From contig OX352764.1 in NCBI GenBank assembly GCA_947095585.1, positions 73,737,536-73,801,535 on the forward strand: 64,000 nucleotides of DNA, written 5' to 3'. Shown in pieces: positions 24,228-34,489 of this stretch. The translations under genes and the position numbers were made by a program. The notes beneath the pieces were generated by a model. It saw nothing but the letters and a program-made list of their open reading frames with translations. It made no database searches and was not told where the DNA came from. The DNA is from Nephrocerus scutellatus (taxonomy: Eukaryota; Arthropoda; Insecta; Diptera; Pipunculidae). How positions within the stretch are numbered: position 1 is the first letter of the stretch; the number at the start of each line of letters is the position of its first letter.

Positions 24228-24780
24228 TTCTATATATATAAGTATAAAACAACCTATAAAAATTTAAATTTTTCGTGTAAATTCTCTAATCGGAATAAAA
24301 TCGGGAAAATTTTTTAAAATGTTGTATGAGTCCTTCCGAAACAGAGCCACAGAAATGGAAGGAGAACGCGAGTCGCGGTTTCATCAAATGCGCAACAGAG
24401 TGTCTACATCGAGAGCCACAGAAATCGAAGTCGAATGAGAATGGCGGCTCCGACAAAAGCAATATATTTACAAAAACCGTTGTTCATCGGAGATACACAT
24501 GCGTATAAATTTTTTTGTATAAAACTTGTATGGGTGCCCCGATCCCGGGGACCGATCACTTCTAAATTTGTACAAAAAGTGCTGTCCATCGGAGATACAC
24601 ATGCGTATAAAATTTGAATTAAATCGGGTGAATTTTGGCAAATATTTGTATGGGAGCCATCCGACCCCGAGGCCCGAGGGGCCCGAAATTTTAATAGGTA
24701 GTATTATCATGGGAAATACACATGTGCTAAAAGTTAGGATAAAATCGGTCACGGGCACGCGAAGTTAATCTAGAGAATTT
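24228..24780 (+). repeat. Family A composite repeat with both ends
   Basis: The left end has ACAACCTATAAAAATTTAAA and TTTTCGTGTAAATTCTCTAA. The right end has ACGGGCACGCGAAGTTAATC and TAGAGAATTTA. TAAATTCTCTA and TAGAGAATTTA are exact reverse complements (11 bp). Three GGAGATACACATG units lie inside. A segment at about 24340-24460 with two AGAGCCACAGAAAT blocks is foreign to the family. Confidence 0.85.
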
Positions 24781-25213
24781 AAAAAGTAAATTCTTCATGT
24801 AAATACTTCAATAACCAAAAGTATACTGAATTCCACTATAAATGCTGAAAATCAAAAAACAAATGTGAAGCTCTGCAACCCAACAACAAAATAACCACAA
24901 TCGTAAAGCATCAGCGCTGCTTACAACGCATCACATCAGCGCGCACAGAACACAGTCATTGTAGTATCATATGATCTGATGCCGCTATATGGAAAAAAAT
25001 GTATGTGAGCTCCCCGATCCCGCAGCGCAATCACTCTCAAATTTTAATAGAAATATATACAATAATACTAATGGAAAATACACATGTGCGCACAGTTTGA
25101 ATGAAATCGGACTTGAGGAAGTGTGTTAAAAATTGATCACAAGATTCTGCCCACCAGCCAGCCAGCCAGCCAGCCACGGACATGCGAAGTTAACATAGAG
25201 AATTTAATAAAAA
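24781..25213 (+). repeat. Family A repeat, subfamily A' (unique head)
   Basis: A head with GTAAATTCTTCATGTAAATA and AAATGCTGAAAATCAAAAAA, TCGTAAAGCATCAGCG and a TGATCTGATGCCGC block precedes a normal family A unit, a CCAGCCAGCCAGCCAGCCAC microsatellite and GCGAAGTTAACATAGAGAAT. The same unique head recurs near 54790 and in diverged form near 58730. Confidence 0.75.
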
Positions 25214-25216
25214 GCA

Positions 25217-26293
25217 ACCCATAACAATTTAAATTCTTCATGTAAAATCTATAATAGGAAAATAGAAATCTATAATAGGAGAACTTTGAACCGGGATAAT
25301 TTGGAAAAAATTAATATTAGAGCCCCTTCACTTCAAAATTTTTTCAAAAACTTTTGTCACCGGTGTAAAAAAAATTTGTATGGGAGCCCACGTGTTGTCA
25401 TCGGAGATACACAAGTGTTTAAAATTTGAAGAAATCGGGTTAATTTTTAAAAAATTATCTGGGCACCCCTGGGGCCTCAGGGCCCGTTCGCTCAAAAAAT
25501 TTGACAAAAAGGTCGGTCTATCGAAGATATACATATGTTTAAAATTTAGAGTAAATCGGCCTAATTTTTAGAAAACAATTATATGGCCCCCGGGTCTCAG
25601 CGCAGATACACACTTGTATAAAATTTGAAGAAAGCCGGGTTAATTTTTAAAAAACAATTGTATGGTGCCTCACGACCGGGGCCCGGGGTCACCAAAATAT
25701 TTACAAAAATTGTTCTCCATATACACGCGTGTAAGATTTGAAGAAGGTGGGGTAATGTTTTTAAAAAATTTGTAAATTTGGCCCAGGGTCACCAAAATTT
25801 TTACAAAAAGTGTTGTCCATCGGAGATACACACGTACATAACATTTGAAGAAAATTGGGTTAATTTTTAAAAAAAAAAATTTGGTGCCCCATGACCTCGG
25901 GGTCTCTAAAATTTTTACAGAAAGTGTTGTCCATCGGAGATACACATGTGTATAAAATTTGAAAAAAATTGGGTTAATTTTATTAAATAATTTTATGTGG
26001 ACCCACGACCCCCGTGCCGGGGGTCTCCAACATTTTTACAAAAAGTGTTTTTCATCGGAGATACACATGTGTATAAAATTTAAAGAAAATCGGGTTAATT
26101 TTTAAAAATTTTATATTGGCACCCCTGGGCCCTGAGGCCCCACATTTAATTTAATAGAATGTATTGTTTCCGGAAATACGAATGTGTGCGAAATTTCAAT
26201 AATATCGGGCTTTGAGAAGTGGGTTAAAAATTTACCAACCGACCGACCGACCGACAGACGTGCTACAGGCAAGCGAAGTTAATATAGAGAATT
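25217..26293 (+). repeat. Family A composite repeat, longest array (about eight units)
   Basis: The head AAGCAACCCATAACAATTTA is followed by units starting near 25399, 25520, 25603, 25713, 25820, 25932, 26050 and 26170, mostly 107-121 bp apart. Each carries a GGAGATACACA block and most carry a GC block. The terminus reads ACCGACCGACCGACCGACAG, then GCGAAGTTAATATAGAGAAT. Confidence 0.9.
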
Positions 26294-27240
26294 TAAAAAA
26301 CAAAACCATCGATAATGAGAATGATGCGAGCAACGCTTGTTTGCAAACAATTGCATTTACTCTGTGCGTTCCGTGGCGCAGAATGTATAGAGCTTGACTG
26401 GAATATAGAAGCAGAAAAAGTATCTAGTTCCAGTTTTTTTATTTTGTTTTTAATTCACCTAACCTCTATAAAGGTCTAAGCTTTGAACAATTGCACATGG
26501 TACTACATAGTATGTTTTGTTATGGCTCGATTGTCATCGTCATTCAAACCTCATTCATCGCTTATTTGCTCTATTTAACTGATACATCTTCAACCATTTT
26601 AGTTTTCAGTTTCCAATCCCTAAGTTAATAATATTAAATCGTATAGCCACTAAACAGACAACTCATTCCTTCAATATAATTTCAATTAGATTAATAACAC
26701 ATTTGTGAACGGTAGACCATAAAATATGGCATTGTGATATCTGGATAAAGGTGAAGAGGACTACTCTTATGGCAATACATAAAGCCAATAATATCTAAAT
26801 AGTGCACTCAATTTTTAGTAGGTGCACTCAGTAAGTAATATTAAGTTTTTATTTGACAAGCAAAACATCCTTTTGTAATTTTGTGTCAAACACCAATTCA
26901 ATTAAATAGATGGCAGGATAGAAAACAGAAAATGAAGTGCAGCGATGGGGATGAGATATTATAAAAAAATTACAGCGACAGATAATGTATCAATTTTTGA
27001 AATTGATATTGTGAACGGTTCGGATTGACTTGCAGTTTTCATTTATCTAAAGAAAAGGCAAAGAATAGAAAAGTTTGCCAAACTCTGTGGAAACGCTTTC
27101 AATTTAGATTTGTGGGCAAAGAAGTTGTACATTAAGCATAAAAAAAACTTTATTGATCTACTATTTGTAAACTATCTGTATGGCGAAACCTCTGGAAAAT
27201 CTTTTTGTGGTAGTTCAGAACCGAACCCTGCCTGTATAGC
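26294..27240. other. No gene recognised
   Basis: AT-rich DNA; no motif, tandem structure or RNA gene was seen. Confidence 0.5.
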
Positions 27241-27244
27241 GATA

Positions 27245-28278
27245 ATTGATGATAACAATCTGTAAGCACACAAACTGTCACACGTGTTACTCGTGCCATA
27301 TATTCTCCACAAATCACTTGCGCCACGCGCTTGTCTGTGCTTCTCGCGCCTCTATCAACAAATCAAAAACATATATATACACGCGGCACACGGTATACGC
27401 CACACTCACATGTGACCGTTTCATGAGACTGACGTGTGCACATAATTTCAGCACTTTAGGACGTGTGAAAGTTGGTTATAAATTACTTCAAGAAGTTGAG
27501 AAACTTACTTTCACGCACGTCACATGCGCCACACGCTTCACATGCGGGCGCTCAGAAATATTCCATATTCAATGCACATACAAACACCTATTTCTGCATA
27601 CAAGTAAAGTTCCACGCAATTCGTATAGCCACACACAATTTCAAGTTACATTGATATGAATTACGCGGTGAAGCGTTTGCAAATTGCAAATTTCAAAAAC
27701 ATAACAAGTTAATGTAAAAAAATTCGTTTTTCCGGTTCAAACTTTTATATTTACATCGAAACACGCCACACAGTCGTTTATTATTTCGTAATAATCACCA
27801 AAATATCCGTTTTTGAGGTCGGGGCTGTTTCAAAGATCTTTTCTATCTTTTTTGCACGCTTCACACGCGCCATATGTTACTCGCGACACGCGGAATATAA
27901 AAATGGGCCCCTGACATTGAGCCGATTACAAGATTTCAGCCCTCTAGGTCGTGCGAAAGGTGGTTAAAACAGACATCAAAAAACGATAAAATGGCGCGAT
28001 TTCAAACCACCACCCGTTTCACACGCAAAAAGGGATACGCGTCATACGTGAAATATAAAAAATGCTATTTTGTATTTGGATACTCACTGTATTTCAACTT
28101 TCTAGGTCATGTGGAAGGTGGCTAAAAAGGACCTAAAAAAAGTCGACAAAAAAAAAATACGAACCCATCGAACGCGCCACACGCGACACACGTCATACTT
28201 ACAAAATTTCAGCTCTCTCTCTAGTGGTCGAAAATACAGACAAAAAGAAGTCAAGTCAAGCTAAATAAAAGTTTTTAA
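27245..28278 (+). repeat. Family B composite repeat array
   Basis: Recurring units combine a CACGCGCCACACGCGACACA block, AATTTCAGC(T/C)CTCTAGG, TCGTG(T/C)GAAAGGTGGTTAAA and AAAGTCGA. The spacing is roughly 120-150 bp. A head near 27720 reads TTCGTTTTTCCGGTTCAAAC then TTTTATATTTACATCG. The terminus at about 28245-28278 reads ACAGACAAAAAGAAGTCAAG then CTAAATAAAAG. It is unrelated in sequence to family A but built the same way. Open frames here (27246-27659) are by-products of the repeats. Confidence 0.8.
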
Positions 28279-28280
28279 AA

Positions 28281-29150
28281 ATTCACCAATAATTTCAAAA
28301 TAAACAGGCAACCTAAAAGGATCTCTATTCATGTTTTGCTGCCTTGTCAAAGGTTTTATTTAAAATCAACTTAAATAGCAGATTCAATTTTTCAATACAT
28401 GTGTAGTTTCATCCGTCAGCCATCAGACTTCACCTATTTACTGCTATTCACATCCAGAGCGGAACCAATCTTATCACTTCAAACAATTTCGTTTAATACT
28501 GAAAACGAAATCGAAATGTTTCATTTAATATTGTCATGGTATCCTTTCACGTCCTCTTTTAGTTACTTACCACTTTCAACACCGTTGCTTGGGAACGCAA
28601 ATTATAAAGAAGAACAGCAGAGAGAAAGACATAAGAGGAGTAGCACGGAATCGTAGGACATAAAATGAACTGATGACATCAAATTGCATCAAAAGGAAAT
28701 CAAGCGTTAAGAAAAATAAATTACAAATCGCATTCCTCCACACCGCAGTCCGCAAGCGCACCAAACAACCACATCACTTATCTAAACTGATTTATTGTTA
28801 CATTTTTTTTTTTTTTTTGAGAGACGGAAATAAGAATCAGAAAAATATATCGGAATTGACTTGTAACCGGTAAGCGTCATAAGGACTTGTGTATCCAGCT
28901 TTATTTTTTTTGTGTCCTTCATATGAGACTGCTGAGCAATTCTTGAAAGCGTTGTAACTTAATGTCCTTCGTTGGTGTTTTTGTAGAACTGTTTTTAAAA
29001 AATATTTTAATTATTCTGTTTAAAAAAATTATTTAGAATGTTATAAATTGCTTAGTCTCAATAAAGCTTTCCATTTTAGTTATCTCCAACAGTAAAGCTT
29101 GAAATTCAACCCAAGACAAACACACAAAAAGATTTCACGACCCAACTCTC
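28281..29150. other. No gene recognised; contains poly-T at 28802-28819
   Basis: AT-rich DNA with a T18 tract. The open frames at 28399-28656 and 28673-28873 have no recognisable motif. Confidence 0.5.
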
Positions 29151-29154
29151 GCAA

Positions 29155-29326
29155 ACGTCTTACTATCGACCAAGAGTAATCTAATAACTATCATAGAAAG
29201 CTTAAAAGCTCAGTTCACCTTTCACGTCGAGATTTAAATTGTAGGTTTCTTCCATTTATGTGCGAAAATAAAAAACGCATGGTCGCGAGAAGCTTGGCTC
29301 TGGACTAGACGGTCTGTCTGGCAAAA

Positions 29327-29357
<31 letters not shown>

Positions 29358-29378
29358 TATTTATATTATTATTATTAT
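29155..29378 (+). repeat. tRNA-derived SINE, copy 4, with ATT tail
   Basis: Body blocks ATAGAAAGCTTAAAAGCTCA, ATTTAAATTGTAGGTTTCTT, ATGGTCGCGAGAAGCTTGGC and ACGGTCTGTCTGGC match the other SINE copies. An (ATT)n/(AT)n tract follows at about 29328-29378. Confidence 0.75.
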
Positions 29379-29930
29379 AAAATTAAATGAAGCTGAATTT
29401 GTTCATGCCGCTTTTCGGCACTCTATACAATATGCTAACCTTGCTTATTATTTACATTATACGCAAAGCTTGGCTGGAAAGTTTCCCGGAAGACATTACC
29501 ATTAGTTAATTCATAATTAATAAAATTCAGCTTAATATATTTTTTTATTGAAACGTAATAAATTGAGTTTTTACAATTCATAACACTGCAACTAGTTTAC
29601 GCAAACATGCAGATTAATTAAAAAGAAAGATTAAGGCCCTCAAAATAGGCGTTTTTTCGTGTTGACCTCTTCGTTAGACCCACATCGTTTTATCCTTTTC
29701 AAGGTAATCGTTGTGAAGACACCACGTGAATTACGTGGACCAAGCTAAATGGTTAAACTTGGATTAAACGATGCTCCCTTTTGTATCGATAAGAAATAAA
29801 AAAACGGAAAACTTTTTTATTCAAAAGTAAAATATCGACTGGCAAAAGATAAAATATGTTGTCTCTCATATTGGGTGGATTTGAGAAGTCATATCAACAA
29901 TATTACGTCTCTTGTTTGAATAGGTTAGGG
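29379..29930. other. No gene recognised
   Basis: AT-rich DNA preceding a short tandem repeat; no feature was seen. Confidence 0.5.
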
Positions 29931-30078
29931 ACGATCGTATCATTGGATGGATGGTGGCAAAATACACATTCCGTTCGTCGTAAAAGCAGATTGTGGACCA
30001 TCATATCGGCGGATGGATGTTGTCAAAATACACAATCCATTCCTCATGAAAACAGATTGTGGACGATCGTATCAGTTA
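29931..30078. repeat. 66-bp tandem repeat, 2.2 copies
   Basis: Units at 29931-29996 and 29997-30062, and the start of a third at 30063, share GGATGGATG, CAAAATACACA, TTCCGTTC/ATCCATTC and AGCAGATTGTGG/AACAGATTGTGG. The origin is unknown. Confidence 0.85.
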
Positions 30079-30234
30079 TTTAATGGTATCAGTTATTTAC
30101 TGGTATTTGCAAAAAACTGTGGCCCTAACCTTGTTGGTCCACAGCCCCACCTTGGACGGCTTTGGTTTCGGCAGTTTATTTGAGGTAGAATTATTAGACC
30201 GTGCAAACTAGTCTAATGTCCGGCACTGGACGCT

Positions 30235-30600
30235 AGCATTCTGGTCTGGTCACAGATGGATCGCAGATGGAATACGTAGTTGGAGCTGGTGTCTTTGGAC
30301 CAAAAAATTTCCACTGAGAAAATGTCCCGGGGCTGAGACAATCCAAACGATTTATCAGGCCTTTTTTCTACAAGGCCATCGTTAATCTAGACAAGAATAG
30401 CATCAGAAAGCTGGTGAGGTCACTTTTAGGAGGCGTATTTTTCATAAAGAAATATGTTCCACAGCAGAGTTGAAAACCTACTCTGCTATGAGTAGAACAT
30501 ACTAAGAACGTACTATCCTTCATTATAAAGGTGGTACGCTTCTTAGTCGCACCCTTCTGATACAATAGATCTTTTTAGGTGACAGTGTCGGCCATATAGC
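30235..30600 (+). pseudogene. LOA/I-type LINE remnant: RNase H start and C-terminal tail
   Basis: Plus-strand translation shows an RNase H start block, TDGSQMEYVVGAGVFGPK (about 30255-30305), then VPGLRQSKRFIRPFF and SIRKLVRSLLGG. A degenerate tail contains VFFIKK and IKVVRFLVAPF. The same order (GLRQSKQLIRPF, DSIRKLVSFLTGH) is seen in the LINE at 40020-42640. Multiple stops and a large internal deletion are present. It is a short dead fragment. Confidence 0.7.
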
Positions 30601-31005
30601 CAAGGGACTTTTTTGGACTGGGTAGGTGACGCTGGAGTGGAGATATTGTTGAATATATGTTGTAACACAGTTAATCATTGTACACATGACTAGCATCGTC
30701 ACATACCGTACGACTAGACTAATATACCGAGTTTAGCGTCACATAAACATGTAACCGAATGGCACAATCGGCAAACATGCCTATACGGCATACGACTGAC
30801 ACCGAGCATTACCAGTTAAAATCACAATCTGAAATGCAAAAAAAAATAGGAAAAAGCCAAAAACATTTTTTATCTATATGAGCTTAATAGCACCAAGAAA
30901 ATAATAATAATGTTATTAATCAAAACAATACCAAACAAAACAAACTTTACAAGTCTTTCCAATTTTTCCTTGCACATACCGATACTAAAGTTTAGAAGGT
31001 ATCGG
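30601..31005. other. No gene recognised
   Basis: AT-rich spacer; no feature was seen. Confidence 0.5.
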
Positions 31006-31009
31006 GCCG

Positions 31010-31510
31010 CGCGCCTATATAAATTTTTTGAAAATCAACACGTTTTTATTAAAATTTTGTACTGATGTGTATCTCCGATGACAACACTTTTTATAAAACT
31101 TTGGAAGTCATCGCGCCCCAGGACTGGGTCCAATCAAATGCGAGTTTTTAAAAGTTTCAAACTTTGCACACATGTGTATCTCCGATTATAGAATTTACTT
31201 GAACATTTACAATTTAAATTTTTATGGGTTGTTTTTATATCTTCTCCAAAGCTATTTCGGGTTGGACAAACATTTTGTGTCGTTGGGTTTCTTTTTTAGT
31301 ACAGTTTGAGCGAGCTGTCAACTTTATTTTTAAATTCTCTATATTAACTTCGCAAGCCTGGGCTGGCTAGGCAAATCTTGTAATCAATTTTTAACCCACT
31401 TCCTTAAGCCCGATTTTATTGGGGCCCCTTGGGCCTCAGGGTCGGGGGGCTCCCAAACAAATATTTTACAAAATTGACCCGATTTTCTTCAAATTTTATA
31501 CGAATATAGA
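31010..31510 (-). repeat. Family A composite repeat, two adjoining fragments
   Basis: The part at 31010-31245 has two GTGTATCTCCGAT units and the terminal TATAGAATTTACTTGAACAT, then TTTATGGGTTGTTTTT. The part at 31330-31510 begins TTTAAATTCTCTATATTAAC with TTCGC, then a GGGCTGGCT microsatellite remnant and TTTTTAACCCACTTCC. Both are in minus orientation. Confidence 0.8.
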
Positions 31511-31912
31511 ATATAAAATATCTCGCAACATGTGTCAAAGGTGTGATATCAAAATTGGCCCCCATCATTGAGCCGCCCTCCAGGTCGTACGAAAAGTGAT
31601 TAAAAAAGACTTCGAAAAACGAGAAAATAGAGCAATTTCAACCAATCATACGGGGAATATAAGAAATGCTATTCTGGACTTAGACACTCAGAAAATTTCA
31701 GCTCTCTTGTGTGGAAGGTGGGTAAAAAGGACCTCAAAAAGTCGAAAAAAAATGAAACAATCACACGCGTCATACGCAGAATATAAAAAATATTTTGGAC
31801 TAACAATTTTTCAGATCTCTAGTTCGTGTGGAAGGAGGTTAAAAAAACCTCAAAGTAGCCGAAAATACAGACAAAAGTGGGTCAAGTCAAGTTAAATAAA
31901 AGTTAAAAAAAC
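31511..31912 (+). repeat. Family B composite repeat, joined to family A
   Basis: Three units with AATTTCAGCTCTC, GTGTGGAAGGTGGGTAAAAA and AAAAAGTCGAAAA are followed by the family B terminus ACAGACAAAAGTGGGTCAAG and TTAAATAAAAGTTAAA. Its left edge meets a family A fragment directly. Confidence 0.75.
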
Positions 31913-31989
31913 CCAATTGAAAAATATAGCAAGCTATATATATAAAAGTGTAACTTTGTAAGTATGTATTTATGTAAGGTTTTTTTTAT

Positions 31990-32680
31990 GGAAGAGACGA
32001 TCACCTGTGCACCTTAAGAATTAACATGTGAAAGTCTCAGATTCTTACTGAATAAAACCAACCCCCAGTTATTAATTCATAGCCAGTCCCGCGGGACTAC
32101 CGTTAGGCATGTCATCACGGGAGACTCTCAGCGATGGCTGCACTTTCATTTTTGATATTTTATTCTTCTTCTTTATTCACATACATGTGTTACCATTCTT
32201 CATTCCTCCTCTCACGCTCGAGACACCATAGGCGCTGCATTATTCTGGAAGACATTCCACTGATTGCGTTCCATATCTCCTCATTTTATATCATAGAATT
32301 AACTATGTTTTCTGGCGAAATAGTGTGCCCTATTTGCTCTGCCACATCCTGTCCTACTCCTTCAAAACGTGGACAATGGAAGAAAACATGTTCCACAACT
32401 TCTGGTATTCCCTCAAATAAAGTACAGTGGGGTGAACTCTCGTGCTTATATTTAAAGGGTTATGAGCGGAAGAACCCATGCCCAGTTAAAAATTGGGTTA
32501 GATAGCCACAGATCACTCTTAGAGCACTCAATAGCTGGATAGATGACATCTTTCGCCAGTAGCTTACCTTATCCATTGCGTCAACCCAAATTGGCGCTCC
32601 ATATAAAAGGATGGGCGAGACAATATTAGCCAATAGCTTTCTTCTTGTTTGCCTTGCTCCTCCAGTGTTAGGCATAATTT
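31990..32680 (-). pseudogene. R1-clade LINE, second copy, with internal deletion
   Basis: The 3' UTR and last coding region nearly match those of the copy at 12440-13540. Shared blocks include CCAACCCCCAGTTATTAATT, CCGCGGGACTACCGTTAGGC, CATAGGCGCTGCATTATTCT and the antisense of the C-terminal zinc motif. Translation gives LTQFLTGHGFFRS joined directly to an upstream block ending ALRVICGY. The roughly 440 bp that separate these in the other copy are missing. LLYGAPIWVDAMDKVSYWRK lies near 32620-32550. It begins next to a T-run and GTAAGTATGTATTTATGTAA, again a GTAT-type repeat. Confidence 0.85.
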
Positions 32681-32689
32681 ATATGTAAG

Positions 32690-32885
32690 TATTTGTATTT
32701 TTTGACACAAATGGAGGACCTACAATTTAAGGCCGGCTCCGAACGGCGAATTGAGAAGCTTTCCGTGACAATTTATTACTCTCGGAACGTTTGTCACCCA
32801 TTCGCGGGAGGTGGGACACCGTGAAAAAGACGTTTGGCCCATTCCACTGAGCCAGTTTCAGTCTAAAATCAACCTAGTTTCGGGA
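32690..32885 (-). repeat. tRNA-derived SINE, copy 5
   Basis: On the minus strand the body reads CGAATGGGTGACAAACGTTC, CACGGAAAGCTTCTCAATTC, GCCGTTCGGAGCCGGCCTTA and CCTCCATTTGTGTC, almost the same as the copy at 36681. The head CTGGCTCAGTGGAATGGG keeps the A-box core. Confidence 0.8.
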
Positions 32886-33270
32886 TTAAATTACCATTTT
32901 TAAATTTTTGTATTTTGTGAGAAGATTATCGCCGGTTCAGCTTGTTCTGCGCTTTCTACATATTTCTTTGGCTATTTCAGCCCATGTTTTAGACTTATCC
33001 TCAGAGTTTGTTCGGTCCGCGCACTTACACTGTTTTATGTTTTTTATCCGCATTTTCTAAATCAAACAATTTCTTCTGAATAAAAATTTGAACTTCTTTT
33101 AATCATTTGTGTTTTTGTTTTAAAAAATCCGTAAAAAACTAAGATGTCAGTGCAAAATCGATAGATTTCCATCATTTTTGACAGTCGAATCGATAAATCA
33201 TTATGCTGCGGAAGTGATACCAAAGTAAAACACCACCCATGGGGTAAAAATGAATCCTGCACTGAAAAAC
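32886..33270. other. No gene recognised
   Basis: AT-rich spacer; no feature was seen. Confidence 0.45.
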
Positions 33271-33276
33271 TGCTTC

Positions 33277-33318
33277 AGGAGTTAACTCTAGATTAGTTCA
33301 AATCTAGAGTTAGTTAAC
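33277..33318. repeat. Perfect 11-bp palindrome with 6-nt loop
   Basis: AACTCTAGATT at 33284-33294 and AATCTAGAGTT at 33301-33311 are exact reverse complements separated by AGTTCA. GTTAACTC blocks lie just outside. It could be the core of a foldback or MITE-like element, but no outer ends were found. Confidence 0.7.
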
Positions 33319-33319
33319 T

Positions 33320-34485
33320 CTTCTTTAACTCAGCTCAGTTAACACAGCAGTGAAAAATTGGCCCTAGTTGTATAGATATAAAATTTTATATGCAATATAA
33401 TTATGTCTATGTTTTCTGTAGATACTATACTGATTATAATAGTATTAATGCAGAACATGAAAATGTATATGCAAAGCGAAAAAATTTGATGAAAATTAAA
33501 TACGAAAATTCTTTATATAATAAAAGTTATACAAACTAATATCATTAATTCTTAAACTGACTTTAAAATTTTTACTGTGACCAAATAGCTATTATTATGG
33601 AACAAAAAGGCAAACACATAAATATTTGCCCCAATCTACGGCGGAACTGTTAAATTGAGATTAATTATCAGCGGTACCACAAAGTTTTCGAGCTCAACAG
33701 CTTACAGTAAACCACGAAACGAATTTATCATTTGTGAAGTACTCTCAAAATTCATGTCAAAACAAAGGCTACGTGTTTATTTCGAAATCCGCAATACCAC
33801 GCAATTTATTTTACTTTTCAGTTTTCCTGCATCAATTGCGACTCATACTGTTTCTGTTTCGTAACATTATCGAAAAACGATTCTCGCGACAACAACCATT
33901 TGTCATGTTGTGGAAACTCGCCTTCTAAGAAGTTCCTTAGATACTCGTATGCATGCAATTGCACATCGTCTACACATAATACACCGCAATAATGCCACAA
34001 TTTCTCGTCTCTGAAATCAAAATTGATGCTTTGTCTTCAGATGAATTCTCATTTGAAAGTTTGTCGTCGGAACATCTACCCGAATTACATCGAAGTCCCG
34101 ACGATTGCAACTGGGGACACCGAAGGAATATAACACGGATAGGAAAATTATGGAAGCTGAATTCAAATCCCTTAACTACGGAATCGGGTGTTGTTTCTGT
34201 GCTCTTTCCGGAAGGCGACAAAGGAATTCCTTTTCGGGAATATTTTCACAGCTTAGTGATTCATTTCAATATCACATCATTCAGAAACTGATTAACGTGG
34301 AATAGCACACATCACTGAGCACGCAGTCAGTCATCCTCGTTTATGGTAGGTTGCGAGTGAAATATCGTCGGCGCGTATTAGGAATGATGAGTGAAACTAA
34401 ATCGTTAAGATAGAATTTGGAATGTACTTCTCTATTTACGAGCGGATGGGTTTCATTCTACTCGATGAAGCGATACTAAAAGATA
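33320..34485. other. No recognised gene; a few unassigned open frames
   Basis: Open frames of about 60-99 residues exist on both strands (for example 33992-34291 plus and 34000-33818 minus). The plus frame is acidic and Ser-rich at its start; the minus frame has an ordinary globular-like composition. I recognise no family and no splice or promoter context, so I do not call a gene. Confidence 0.4.
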
Positions 34486-34489
34486 AATA

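Noticed and set aside
25140..25200. CCAGCCAGCCAGCCAGCC and related short repeats as a CRISPR array or independent microsatellite loci
   Set aside because: They occur at a fixed place inside family A copies and are part of that element; nothing resembles direct repeats with unique spacers in a CRISPR sense.
27246..27659. 137-residue His/Thr/Cys-rich open frame
   Set aside because: It is generated by family B units containing CACACG and CACGCG repeats.
33818..34291. Possible host gene or transposase in overlapping open frames on both strands
   Set aside because: No family motif, no consistent frame over more than 100 codons and no repeat ends around it.
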